This document shows, piece by piece, positions 45,691 through 58,380 of a stretch of DNA of 64,000 nucleotides. The first letter of the stretch is position 1. Every line of letters begins with the position of its first letter. A program made the position numbers and the translations under genes. The notes under the pieces are model-generated. The model was not told the DNA's origin. It searched no databases and saw only the letters and a list, made by a program, of their open reading frames with translations. This DNA is from Calliopum simillimum (Eukaryota > Arthropoda > Insecta > Diptera > Lauxaniidae), in contig OX638372.1 of the NCBI GenBank assembly GCA_951812925.1, positions 9,436,410 through 9,500,409 of the forward strand, in the 5' to 3' direction.

Positions 45691-47426
45691 CTAAATAAAA
45701 ATTTTTGGTCTTAAAAATGTAATTATCTTTCCGTATTTAAAAACAAAAATTTTAGTTTAATCGAAAAGCAAGATTTACAGCATTTTTGCGAATAATTGGG
45801 TGGAAACCCTAAAACTGAATGTATGAGTATTAAAATATATGGTTTAAGCATTAGCAAAACTTAAAAAAAAACATATGGCAACCCTGAAAATTTTGGTATA
45901 ATTTTCAAAAAGGTTCTATTTCCATTTCAATTCTGCCAAGTTCATAAGAAATTCAGAAGGAAATATTTTTTATAAGTGCCAAACAACTTTTCAACCATCT
46001 CCGACCAATTACGGAAATATTTTTTTCTATCACCAACATTTTTTCCATTCCAAGTCAACTCCCATGAACGTATGTACCCTATAATTGGCATAAAATTTCA
46101 TTTTAATAAAAATTAAAACAACTCGACTGTCAAAAGTTCATCTCAATGATTGAGTGCGAATTAGTTAAATAACTTTGGAGCAAAACTCTTCCGTGTTTCA
46201 TGGTTAACCATGCTCGAGCGCAATACAACATGGTCGCTTATTAAACACTCAGAAAAATAATCAAAAACATTTTTCTTTTCTTTGGATGGGTAGCGCAGAG
46301 ACGACCCAAACCAAAGAGACTTCTAGGCAGTATCTACAATATTTTTCTATTTCATTTATTTTTGTTATAACTTTAATCACGTGTTAGACACATAATTATA
46401 TAGAGCGCTACCACACCAAGAGATTTAGTTGGATCCAAGACACATGCACACACACAAATCCACTTCACTTCACAAATGTTAAACGTTTCTTCTAACCACA
46501 AATTATCATAATTCTTTAGTTCCTGTATGACTACAGTTGGTTGAGGCAAACAAACCATTGAGAAAAAATTAACAGTTGACGACGATGCAGTGGGGTGGGT
46601 ACTACAAACTGACAGCATATGCAACAAATTGTAATACAACTGTGTCAAAAAAATTTCAAAAAAAATCTTGTGATACAGTGCAATATTTTCTACAAAAACA
46701 AATTTCAAGAAAATCTTAATAGCAGTTGAAGAAAATTTTCAAAGAGTTACCTACTCATAACATAAAACAGGAAACTTTTCATTTTCTATAATTTAATATG
46801 CTGCGGCAAGCAGGTACCTATTGTAAATTGAATTTCTTTCACACTTTTCCATTATAAATTGAAAGAAAATCATAGTCTTTGAAAAGTTCTTTGTTGTTGT
46901 TTTCGTCATTGTTAAATTAGAGTTGTTAAGCGCCCATTCAACTAAACTATAATTTTTCTGTATTTTTGTTCCTTATGTTTTTGTCCTAAATGAGTTGGTA
47001 GTTAAAGACAGTTTGTAAGGAAATGTTTTACAGCCTTAGATATATATTTATGGTAGAGATGACAGTTATTGTTGGCAAAATTTATGTATTGGAAAAAGGC
47101 CATGAGAAAATATTTTGAATTATAAAAGTATGAATGTAGGTTAGAGTACTTATTTTTACAGTTCTTACTATCATAAACGTCTTTCATAGTTAAAATCATT
47201 TAAAATCGTAATTATTCCGACACTACCGAAGTTAGTCCCAGTCAATCATTATCGACGTTAAAATCAATTACAATCAGACTCAGCCACATTCTACCACATT
47301 CTAAGCTAGTCATAATTAAATTCAATTAAAGTAAAAATCAGTCGTTTCGAAGCCATTCGCTGTTGCATCAACTTACAATCGAAATCATTTACACTCTTCT
47401 GACCGTTTCCTCAGACATTAGTTAAC
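45691..47426. other. Non-coding DNA, no gene seen
   Basis: The 111-codon minus-strand frame at 46373-46708 has no recognisable domain. Nothing else is supported in this stretch. Confidence 0.5.
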
Positions 47427-47428
47427 TA

Positions 47429-48293
47429 CAGTCGACGTCCAGCAATACGAATGCTCCGTATTACGAATGTCCAATAATACGAATGCAATATTTCTTCCAC
47501 GTGTGATTCTATAATACGAACAGCGGTAAATTTTACGGTTCGATAATACGAATGAGATTTTTTTCTTAGTAGGCTTTGCTTTTTTGCTAAACATTAAATG
47601 TTAAGAATGCATGAAAGAATACGTGAAAGTCTTTTCAGAATTTTTAAAACGTTTTGAAATGTTTTTTTCTTAATATTTGGGCTTAGAAAAATTGTTCAAA
47701 AATTATAAAATGTTTCGAAAAATCTAAAAAAAAAAGTTTGAGTTTTTAAAAAGCAGTCTTTCTAAGAAATTCACAAAAATCGCAAATTTCGTTACCTTGT
47801 ATTTTAACAACAAATAATACCAGAACAAAATCCTTGCATATTTAAAATGCTAGGCATCGGTATTACAACAATGTTTAATTTAGGCCAAATCGGTTATATC
47901 ATGCTTTTTTAACTGGTACAATTGGAGTATTTTGCTTCAAATTTCATCTTTTGGTGGCAAAACTCATTTTTGTTTTTTTGGAAATTGAGCTAAACATGTA
48001 TGTATGCTCGATTCTATATTTTTTTGTTTTATATCAAAATATTATGTTTTCTGTTTCCCTCCCATATTACTCAGAAGAAAAATTCATAAATTTCCTATTT
48101 TTCATAGAATTTTTTTAGTAAACTGATGTTTTCTCTCAAATAAAATATTCGAGTTAATGAGTTTTATCTCTAAACCGACGATATGTCCCAATATAAAAGA
48201 AAAAAGGAACAAAATTTCGTTGCGTTAATACGAATATTTCGATTTTACGAATAGGCCTGACATTATATAATTCGTATTATTGGACGTCGACTG
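47429..48293. mobile_element. pogo/Tigger-type MITE with TA target duplication
   Basis: Begins CAGTCGACGTCCAGCAATAC and ends with the inverse (TTGGACGTCGACTG), giving terminal inverted repeats of about 25 bp with 2 mismatches. TA flanks both sides (47427-47428 and 48294-48295). CAG starts plus TA duplications are typical of the pogo/Tigger branch of Tc1-mariner. Subterminal AATACGAAT words recur about five times on the left and again at the right. The 865-bp body has no transposase frame, so it would depend on a transposase encoded elsewhere. Confidence 0.8.
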
Positions 48294-48295
48294 TA

Positions 48296-49253
48296 ATTAC
48301 AAAAAACAAAGGAAAAAAATACAAAAAACAAAAATAGAACAAAACAAAAATCTATGCCGATTTCTATGTGTTTTGCGATGTCAAAATCGAATCCGACTTC
48401 AGAATTGCTATGTCGGTTTTTAAGATATGTGACCGTCCAACAGAAAAGGTTCTTTATTTTCACAAAATAAAAAACCGTTTTTTATGCATTTTCTAAAAAT
48501 ACATACAATTTTGAATAAAATGACACCACGGTCACTGGAAAATACCAAAAATTGACTGAGTTATGGCATTTTCAAATCGTATAAAAGCTCAAGTTTGTAC
48601 ATAACGAAGTTCAAAGTTTGTCAATTATCAATTTTTGCAATGCAGAGGTTCGGTAAGACTGCTTTTATTGATACTCGTAATTCGATAATCTACCTTAAAT
48701 CAGTTGTATAATGTTCAGAACATGTCTAAGCACTGAATTCCACCTTAAACTGAAAACCGTTAAAGTTGACCCTATCTCTTATTTTTAGCTGTACTGCTAA
48801 ATTTTGTGAGTGAAGATAAAGTACTTTTTCCCTTGGACGGTCATATACTCAGTTCAGTTTCTCAAATTAAAAAAAAAAAAAAAAACTGATTTTGACTAGA
48901 ATTGAAAAGTTTCTCCAGTTTCAGACTATACAGTTTTGACGTTTTTGAGCTTCAAAACTGTCATATTTCTTTTTTGAAGAACATGTTCGAAAGCTCTTAT
49001 CAATATTTTGGACATTTTTTAAAACTGAAAAATAAAAAGGTCGCTTTTCCATGCCGATTTAGGGCGTTTTTGCGCCCATCGCTTTTTTGAAAAGCTCTCA
49101 AATATGTATATGTGTACTTAATTTCAACTTCCAATTCTGATCACAAAATGTGGTAGAGCAATATGTATATAGTGTTTGAAGAGTTGCGTGCAAGAAGGGC
49201 GTAGTGCGACTTGGGGCGTTATTGCATAAATCAGTTTCGTAGTAGGAAAAACG
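48296..49253. other. AT-rich non-coding DNA, no gene seen
   Basis: Includes a 66-codon minus-strand frame overlapping the MITE edge and a 62-codon + frame, neither with a domain. Confidence 0.5.
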
Positions 49254-49320
49254 ATTTTTACTCAAAACCAAGGTGCCTAGTAAAAAACGTGTACGTGGCA
49301 AAAAATGCTTAGAATTGTCC
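49254..49320 (+). repeat. Dispersed block matching foldback element 3
   Basis: TTTTTACTCAA, a CTAGTAAAAAACGTGTAC block, and GGCAAAAAATGCTTAGAATT match the left arm of the inverted repeat at 21979-22043 in the same orientation and order. This third copy is a single arm without a nearby partner. Confidence 0.6.
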
Positions 49321-51842
49321 AAAAAAAACGCGAAAGTGAAAGAATAAAATTCAGTGACAGAACTTCGATGTTGTCCCTATCTTCCCGGGAGGTGTGAAAT
49401 ATACATATTAATAAATGTTTTCTAAAATTCTTGTACATTTTTGATAGTTATACTAAGTAGCTCATCACTAAGGAAACATCCTTGGCATCTTCAGTTGAAG
49501 TTTATATAATTTGCCCGCACAAAACATTACACAATCAAGAAAAATAAAAAAAATCTTTATAAAGTTTTGTAACAGTTATGGCATTAAATGGTGAATAGAA
49601 CCAAAACATAATGCTAACGGAATAGTGCTAAAATGATGGCAGAAATCAGTGCAGGTAGCGCACTCTTAGATTAATAATTATAGTAACGCCTGGTAGTTGA
49701 AATGAAAGAGGAGTTTCGTGGTAGCGCGCATTTAAAAGGCGTTACCTCAACGAACTTGAACTGGCAAAAAGTAAAAAAAATACACAACATTCACAAACAT
49801 TTTGTGTATTTGCTTGCTTTCTAGCTTCATGCAAATTATAGCAAACTAGTTACTATAATTTGTTATTATTGAACCAAAGTAATTGTTGCACATTTGTATT
49901 TTTTGGTTAATTACTATACGTTCTTATTTTAATTACATTCCATAAAGCAAATGGTGAACTCAAGCAGAAAATTGCAGTAGCATGCATTTATGTTCGTAGC
50001 ATGCATTTTAATTTTTTATACAAAATTAGGGCACTTATAATTCAAAAATAATTCAACTAAAATGGTAATACTGCATGTGCAGCTACCGCTACTGCTATGT
50101 GCCACGGTTCTTAGATTGGCGGTTTTTCTTTGCAAATTTGGGATAACTTTCACAAAATTATGGAAATTTTAATTAAAAAAGAGTTGATCTTAAATAGCAG
50201 CACTGATGTCTAATGTTTTATTTCGTGGTTTTCAGTTAGGGGAATTTTTTCCCAAATTTAGGAATTTTTTATTTTTCGGAAAGTTCTGGACAAGCAATAG
50301 TACATTGATAACGTTTGGGATAAATATTCTCTGGAGAAATTTCGCAGAGAAAAGAAGTATAATGAGTTTAAGTATTGACAGTATTAAACTATTTTTTATT
50401 TTTTTGGGGAATTTTTGAAATGTTCCTTTGGTAACCCTGTTGCGTATGCGTTACAGTTGCATAATTTTTAGCTCGTAACTAACTAACTGTGAAATTGTTA
50501 ATTTTCTTCTTTTGAAACTCTTTTTTGCACTGTGGCAAATCGATAGCGCCGTTTTGCTATAGATCAGTGTTGCCACATTGACGCCACAGCGGGTTGTCGC
50601 ACGATTTGACACATTGATGTTGGTGATGATATAGATGTAGCAGCAACAATGTTGTGTGTTAGTAAATGCCAATCATCAGCGGTGTATGTCGTTGTAAGGA
50701 ATTTTTTTAGGTAGTTTCAAGGAAGTAGCGAAAGTTGAGTTGATCAAATTTTCCAAAAAGTGCTAAAACAATTTCGGATGTTCACGTAAAAATTATAAAA
50801 AATAAATTTTGCACAAAGGTTTATTTTTGTGCTATTAGTGGAAAAAATGAATTTGCAGGAAACTTAATTTAAATTGCACACATATCGAACTAAAGAGAGC
50901 ATTAATTAGGAATCACAAACTTCAAAAAACGTTTACATGTTTAAGAAACTGAGCAAATTTGCTACAAATTACTATGCAACATTCATTTTATCTATACATA
51001 TCTATATCATTTGCATTATTAGCTTGCTCTACAAAAAAAAAAAAAATATATAAAAGAAATTTGACAAAGAATTATGTTAATTAAGCAAAACAAACATTAT
51101 ATCTACAAGTACTTTTATAGTAAAAAATCCTCTTAGCTACCACAAAACACTTAATCTCAAAGCTTGACTTGAATACAATAAAAATACAAAAACCAAAAGG
51201 ATGAAAACCAATCCTGCTCATGTATGGTAAATGAAAAGGAAATTTGATACTTTTTATTGCGTTAATTTGTGAAATTCTACTGACAAACAAAAAAACGATA
51301 AAAAAGAATGCCAATTGGCTCAAACAAAGCAAGAAAGTGAAGAAAAAAAATCTAAACACAGACAGGCAACTCGAAAAATAAACATCTATGGAGCCTAAAA
51401 GGCAGACAAAACCAGAAAAAATATATAAAAAAAAAAAAAACGAAAAGGATATGGATGACGACTAATTCTCAATACTACGCCAACAATTTTGTTTATTCAG
51501 ATTTTTTTTTCTCTATGGTTTTTCGGTTTTTGCCTCTCCTACATTTTATTTTTTCTTCGATTTTTTTTTTTTTGCCAAAATTTGAGTATGCGGATTTTAT
51601 TTTGTTTACTACCACCATTAACTTGATATGGCTTCTGCCTTATTTTAACGATGACAAGTATGTATTTACTTGTGTAGTATGTGAATTTCAGTTATCCTTT
51701 AGCTTTGACCATTTGTCCTCGCATATCCTGCGCATTTAATAGAGTACTTGAATTGGTCGCCATTTACGTCAGTGCACAGTGGAGCAATAGTGAAGCTTCA
51801 ATTATGTCTAGTCAGTTAGTTTAGATTTTTACTAATATTTCT
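49321..51842. other. Non-coding DNA, no gene seen
   Basis: Contains AGTGTTGCCACATTG near 50568, a word shared with other degenerate repeats here, and A/T homopolymers. At 51775 a CACAGTGGAG word resembles the end of the 11.3 kb transposon. Open frames to 94 codons lack domains. Confidence 0.4.
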
Positions 51843-54120
51843 CATTTATTCATTTATTCATTTATTCAGTTATTCATTTATTCATTTATTCATTTATTCA
51901 TTTACTCATTTATTCATTTATTCATTTATTCATTTATTCATTTATTCATTTATTCATTTTTTCATTTATTCATTTATTCATTTATTCATTTATTCATTTA
52001 TTCATTTATTCATTTATTCATTTATTCATTTATTCGTTTATTCACTTATTCATTTATTCATTTATTCATTTACTCATTTACTCATTTATTCATTTATTCA
52101 TTTATTCATTTATTCATTTATTCATTTATTCATTTATTCATTTATTCATTTATTCATTTATTCATTTAGTCATTTATTCGTTTATTCATTTATTCATTTA
52201 TTCATTTATTCATTTATTCATTTATTCATTTATTCATTTACTCATTTATTCATTTATTCATTTATTCATTTATTCATTTATTCATTTATTCATTTATTCA
52301 TTTATTCATTTATTCATTTATTCATTTATTCATTTATTCATTTATTCATTTATTCATTTATTCATTTATTCATTTATTCATTTATTCATTTATTCATTTA
52401 TTCATTTATTCATTTATTCATTTATTCATTTATTCATTTATTCATTTATTCATTTATTCATTTATTCATTTATTCATTTATTCATTTATTCATTTATTCA
52501 TTTATTCATTTATTCATTTATTCATTTATTCATTTATTCATTTATTCATTTATTCATTTATTCATTTATTCATTTATTCATTTATTCATTTATTCATTTA
52601 TTCATTTATTCATTTATTCATTTATTCATTTATTCATTTATTCATTTATTCATTTATTCATTTATTCATTTATTCATTTATTCATTTATTCATTTATTCA
52701 TTTATTCATTTATTCATTTATTCATTTATTCATTTATTCATTTATTCATTTATTCATTTATTCATTTATTCATTTATTCATTTATTCATTTATTCATTTA
52801 TTCATTTATTCATTTATTCATTTATTCATTTATTCATTTATTCATTTATTCATTTATTCATTTATTCATTTATTCATTTATTCATTTATTCATTTATTCA
52901 TTTATTCATTTATTCATTTATTCATTTATTCATTTATTCATTTATTCATTTATTCATTTATTCATTTATTCATTTATTCATTTATTCATTTATTCATTTA
53001 TTCATTTATTCATTTATTCATTTATTCATTTATTCATTTATTCATTTATTCATTTATTCATTTATTCATTTATTCATTTATTCATTTATTCATTTATTCA
53101 TTTATTCATTTATTCATTTATTCATTTATTCATTTATTCATTTATTCATTTATTCATTTATTCATTTATTCATTTATTCATTTATTCATTTATTCATTTA
53201 TTCATTTATTCATTTATTCATTTATTCATTTATTCATTTATTCATTTATTCATTTATTCATTTATTCATTTATTCATTTATTCATTTATTCATTTATTCA
53301 TTTATTCATTTATTCATTTATTCATTTATTCATTTATTCATTTATTCATTTATTCATTTATTCATTTATTCATTTATTCATTTATTCATTTATTCATTTA
53401 TTCATTTATTCATTTATTCATTTATTCATTTATTCATTTATTCATTTATTCATTTATTCATTTATTCATTTATTCATTTATTCATTTATTCATTTATTCA
53501 TTTATTCATTTATTCATTTATTCATTTATTCATTTATTCATTTATTCATTTATTCATTTATTCATTTATTCATTTATTCATTTATTCATTTATTCATTTA
53601 TTCATTTATTCATTTATTCATTTATTCATTTATTCATTTATTCATTTATTCATTTATTCATTTATTCATTTATTCATTTATTCATTTATTCATTTATTCA
53701 TTTATTCATTTATTCATTTATTCATTTATTCATTTATTCATTTATTCATTTATTCATTTATTCATTTATTCATTTATTCATTTATTCATTTATTCATTTA
53801 TTCATTTATTCATTTATTCATTTATTCATTTATTCATTTATTCATTTATTCATTTATTCATTTATTCATTTATTCATTTATTCATTTATTCATTTATTCA
53901 TTTATTCATTTATTCATTTATTCATTTATTCATTTATTCATTTATTCATTTATTCATTTATTCATTTATTCATTTATTCATTTATTCATTTATTCATTTA
54001 TTCATTTATTCATTTATTCATTTATTCATTTATTCATTTATTCATTTATTCATTTATTCATTTATTCATTTATTCATTTATTCATTTATTCATTTATTCA
54101 TTTATTTATTTATTCGTTTA
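51843..54120 (+). repeat. Giant octanucleotide array (CATTTATT)n, about 285 units
   Basis: About 2.28 kb of an 8-base unit. The left 400 bases carry scattered single-base variants (for example CAGT near 51867, CGTT near 52036 and 52178, ACTC near 52071). From about 52250 to 54100 the array is perfect by eye, then it decays at the right edge. The gradient fits slippage or unequal exchange with a homogenised core. True copy number may differ because such arrays are hard to assemble. Each + strand unit contains ATTTA, and each minus-strand unit contains AATAAA. Confidence 0.98.
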
Positions 54121-56330
54121 TAAATTTATCACTCATTTATTAAGTTACTGATACATTGATTCGTATTTGGTTTACTTGTTAATTTATTTATTCTTTATAT
54201 TTGTATTTCATTATTTCACTGTGCGTCCTAAAATCAAATTTTGTACTTCAGATGCCTTTTTTTATTTTATATACTGGTTTAATGGAATTTGAGTCCTTTC
54301 AACTTGTATTGTACTTGAATTTGAGTAAAGTCCTTTCTTAACTGTTTTTACCCTTATCTAGATATTGTTGTTGGTATTCTTGCCTATTTTTTTGTTTGTT
54401 CTTTTTGTGTTTACCCCGTTATGAATACCATGGAATATGAGAAATCAAATTAGTTCAATGAACATTTACGCAATCAAGTGTAATTTCAACATAAATTTAA
54501 CAATATGTAAGCAAGTATTTTGTGAAACTCTTATGTGATATATAGTACATACGTATACGAGTATGTATGTTCACGTATGCATATTAGAGTGTAACTTATA
54601 ATATGAAAACACAAGCACCCAAAATAAATAAATGAATGAACTTTTGACTCTGAATCCGAATTCGAGGCTAGAATAGTTCTATACCACTGCCACTTGTGTT
54701 TTCAGGCTTATGGCGCGACTCCAGAAAAAGGTGTAGTTCCATTCTTATAATGGTATCAGAAAGCACTAAACTTCCGTATTAAGCGAAACCTACAAACTTT
54801 CTCAATTATCTTACGTATGTTTTTGTTAAAAATAACTCACGTAAAATGAGTTTTTAAGTTTAAAAAATTTTTGTTTTGCTAAATACTTTTGATTCCTTAA
54901 ATTGGCAACCATGATTGTTTCTGATTCAGTAATCCGTTGAAACTACTTGATATTTAAATAAAATTTGCACTCTAATACGTGTACACAAACATATACGCAA
55001 TATATGTACTAACAATCAAAGTATTCATATGTCAAGAAGCCAATAATTTGACGTCAAGTTGACTTAAACAATGAGACGTTTTTAAGGGTGTAGATGTTTT
55101 CTTTTTGTGCTTGACGTAAAAAAACAGGAAAATGACGCACGTAAGGGTTGCCTTGATTTTATATGAAAATCGCTTATGACATTTATAGACTGTGCAAAAT
55201 GGTCATTGAATAAGTTATATTTTCTAAAGTCTGTTGAAGAGTTTTTTTTTTTTTGATATGAAAAATAAGGTTGAAAAGACATAGCACATATCTTAATGTC
55301 AATAAATAAATTAGTAAATAAATAAAAAAATAACGTACCCAATAGATGAAATTATTAGAAAAAACAACACATATTCAAAAAGATAATCAAGAATAAAGCA
55401 ATAAACAATGTAAAAATATTAAGAAAAGCAGAAACAAAGATTTAAATAAATGAATAGGAACTCAACAAATACTACAAAAAAAAAAAATTCAATTCAATTT
55501 TTTAACTTAAAGCAGAACTCCAAAAATTAATTCACCAAAAAAAAAATTTGTTTCCAAGAATTTCCATATAAAGCCAAACCAACCAAAAAAATCACAGACA
55601 GAAATAAACAGAAAAAATACCAAAAATTGTACGTGAGAAGTAATAAATTCACATGCAAATGAGCCTCAATTTTGGCGAACGTTGTGGCTTCTTTCTTTTA
55701 TTTACATGTTGTCAGTAAGCCATGTAACAACCAAAAACAACAAGAACAACCACCACCACCTTCAACAATATACCAATCTTAATAAAAATGTAGATGGAAA
55801 AAATATGTGAGGATCATTGTAAACAACAACCGCAACTCATGCTGATTGTTTTCCGAACAATAATGTAAATATTTACGCAGGACAAATATGAGCAGGAAAA
55901 GGACTCAATTCAACGCAGCGCAATATAACAAAATAGCGATATCCATAGATGTTATTTATTTACGAACGAAAAAGTAACACAATAAATACAAAAATATAGA
56001 TGGTACTCATCCTCGAAAAGTGAGATAAAAAAATAAATGCCAAAAACGGCTGTAAGTAATGTAGGATATTTCACGAAAAACGAACTCACCTTTGTGGCAT
56101 GTTGTAAGGCACATACGTTGAGCATCCGTTAGTAGTTTTTTTTTTGTATGAAAATTATGCTATTTGGTATTATCTGAAAATGAATTGAATTGAATTCCCC
56201 GAAGGGTTATACATGTAAATTAGAAATTATAAGAAAAATATTAAAATACAGACGTTCGTTTCATGGGAGATTGTATGTAAAGAATTCAAATTGAATAAAT
56301 AAGCAAATGAATGAACTAATAATTGAAAAA
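54121..56330. other. Spacer between the two inverted octamer arrays
   Basis: About 2.2 kb of AT-rich sequence, with a polypurine/A-rich stretch near 55.3-55.6 kb. A transposon-end-like GGCTAGAATAGTTCTATACC followed by ACTG lies at about 54670-54693. No coding gene: the 86-codon minus-strand frame at 55082-55342 has no domain. Confidence 0.5.
54670..54693 (-). mobile_element. Isolated transposon end related to the 11.3-12.6 kb element
   Basis: The reverse complement begins CAGTGGTATAGAACTATTCT and continues AGCC, matching the right terminus of the earlier element (CAGTGGTCTAGAATACGATT, then CTAGCC) except for one substitution and a short gap. Adjacent flanks differ. A CACAGTGGAG word at 51775 could be the other end, which would put the octamer array inside, but its similarity stops after about 9 bases. 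Confidence 0.4.
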
Positions 56331-56718
56331 ATAAATGAATAAATGAATAAATGAATAAATGAATAAATGAATAAATGAATAAATGAATAAATGAATAAAT
56401 GAATAAATGAATAAATGAATAAATGAATAAATGAATAAATGAATAAATGAATAAATGAATAAATGAATAAATGAATAAATGAATAAATGAATAAATGAAT
56501 AAATGAATAAATGAATAAATGAATAAATGAATAAATGAATAAATGAATAAATGAATAAATGAATAAATGAATAAATGAATAAATGAATAAATGAATAAAT
56601 GAATAAATGAATAAATGAATAAATGAATAAATGAATAAATGAATAAATGAATAAATGAATAAATGATTAAATGAATAAATGAGTAAATGAATAAATGAAT
56701 AATTGAATAAATGAATAA
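56331..56718 (-). repeat. Second octanucleotide array, inverted: (ATAAATGA)n, about 48 units
   Basis: The unit is the exact reverse complement of the array at 51.8-54.1 kb. The core is perfect, with variants only at the right edge (GATTAAAT near 56665, GAGTAAAT near 56681, and AATTGAAT at 56701). Degenerate units precede it from about 56292. Each + strand unit contains AATAAA. Confidence 0.98.
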
Positions 56719-56939
56719 TATCGTTTTTCCGATTTAAGTTTTCGCATGGTAATTAATAAAGTAGACTGAATATAAGTTTCAAACACTTGTTTTTACTTGG
56801 ACAACTAGTTTGACAGCTATCCCTCTACGAAATTCAATACCTCTGAAAAAACAACCTTCATGTATGTACCATGTCATTTTTTATTTTTATAGCGATTTTC
56901 AATTTCTTTTATAAAACCATTTTCCGTCATTTTGTCGCT
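56719..56939. other. Short AT-rich spacer
   Basis: No feature seen between the second octamer array and the higher-GC block. Confidence 0.5.
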
Positions 56940-58380
56940 CATTAAAGCGCCGCAGATTGCATGCAACAAAAACGATGCAACATTTGCTGTATGTGTGTAA
57001 AATGCAGCAATTGCAAGAGATTAGTAATTGTTGCATGCAACTTTTTGGCATCGTGGCACAACACGAACCCTACGTCACATTCAACATGTAATTGCTCTTT
57101 CGCTATTGTTGCTACTTCTGTTACTGTTGCTGCAGAAGCCGCGTCAACTTTCATCTGAAACGCCGGTGCAGTGATGTTGCTGTATTGCTAACATATGGCA
57201 TCGAAGTCTGTTACATAATGAACCTGGAGGCTTCTACTGGCGCTACAAAATTTGCTCCTACATGAAAGAGTAATCGAGAAAAGTAAAAAAAAAAAAAAAT
57301 TAAATTGTTGATTTTCAATTAAAAACTTCATGCAGCGAAGCAGCGCAGTAGCAGCAAAAACTTCAATGCGGCATATAGACAGTAAGATTGCAATAAATCT
57401 TTGAAGTATCAAGTAAAAATGTTGTTCCATTGAAAAAGTTTTGCATGCATCAGCTAAAATGTCAAATTATTGCACAAACAGCTGCCGCAAGCTTAAACTA
57501 TAAACATTTTGTACAACCAGATTGTGTCCCATTTAACTATGGCAAATCAAACACTGTGCACTAGTTGTAATTAACGCTTTTTCTCGATAGCAAAGTGTGA
57601 TTTCGTTGATGTTTGTGTGCACGCGTCTCCGACATAACTTGCCAGATAAGCGAATACAAGTTACAAACGCTGTTATAAAGATATCATAACAACAAGAACA
57701 GAGTAGCGGCAACTTTTGCTTGTGCAACATTGCCCGACAGCGCCTCTAAAAAGCTGTCACTAATTGGTTAATTAGACGCTACGATTTTGTCGCATTCACG
57801 ATAAGGCAGCAGCAGCCACAGCATGAACAGTCAGCATTGTAATGCTGCGGAATTCAGAGCACAAAATCAGCAACAGCAATTTAAGCGCGCGTAGTTGCTG
57901 TCATTGCAATTTCTGTTGTTGCTGCTGCATTAAGTGCGCGTACCTTTTATTGCTAAATGATACATTTTGGAATGAAGCAATGAATGCGCATTTCACTCCC
58001 GGCCGTCTCAACTTAAGTTACCACCTTGGTACATTTTCATGTACAAATGCATTAAGTGCTGCTGCTGCCGCTATTGTTGCTGCAACAACAACAGCAGATG
58101 GCATGAACATAAGAATCATCATAAGTATCATTCCGCTTAATAATTCAAAACATTTAATGTTGCTGTTGCTGTGTTGTCATTGTCGTTGATGTTGATGATG
58201 CTGCGAAATATCAATTTTAAGCTTACAACTATAAAACGCTTGCACAGGTTGCATGCCATCGTCATTTGAACCGTTTGGCAGCAATGGCATCATGAGCAGC
58301 ATGAAAATGACAAACGACATGCACTCAATAATAGCAACCACAGCAGCAATAGCAGCAGCAGGAGTTGATTTAGTAAAGGA
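56940..58380. promoter_or_regulatory. GC-richer, non-repetitive block; candidate conserved regulatory region
   Basis: Composition changes sharply from the AT-rich surroundings. There are dense TTGCATGCAA/GCATGC palindromes (56957, and the 12-bp GTTGCATGCAAC at 57030; related words at 57442 and 58248), many TGCTGC/GCAGCA words and GCAATTGC. Opposite-strand frames of 65-70 codons (56942-57158) and a 115-codon + frame (57842-58189) are biased by these repeats and show no domain, so I do not call genes. An enhancer or other constrained intronic sequence is the simplest reading. Confidence 0.35.

Noticed and set aside
51843..56718. Octamer arrays as a CRISPR array or telomeric repeat
   Set aside because: The units are contiguous without spacers, and the unit is not TTAGG or any telomeric form. 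The genome is eukaryotic in character.
57842..58189. 115-codon + strand frame as a small protein
   Set aside because: Cysteine, alanine and leucine runs come directly from TGC/GCT repeats. No signal or domain, so the block is better explained as regulatory DNA.
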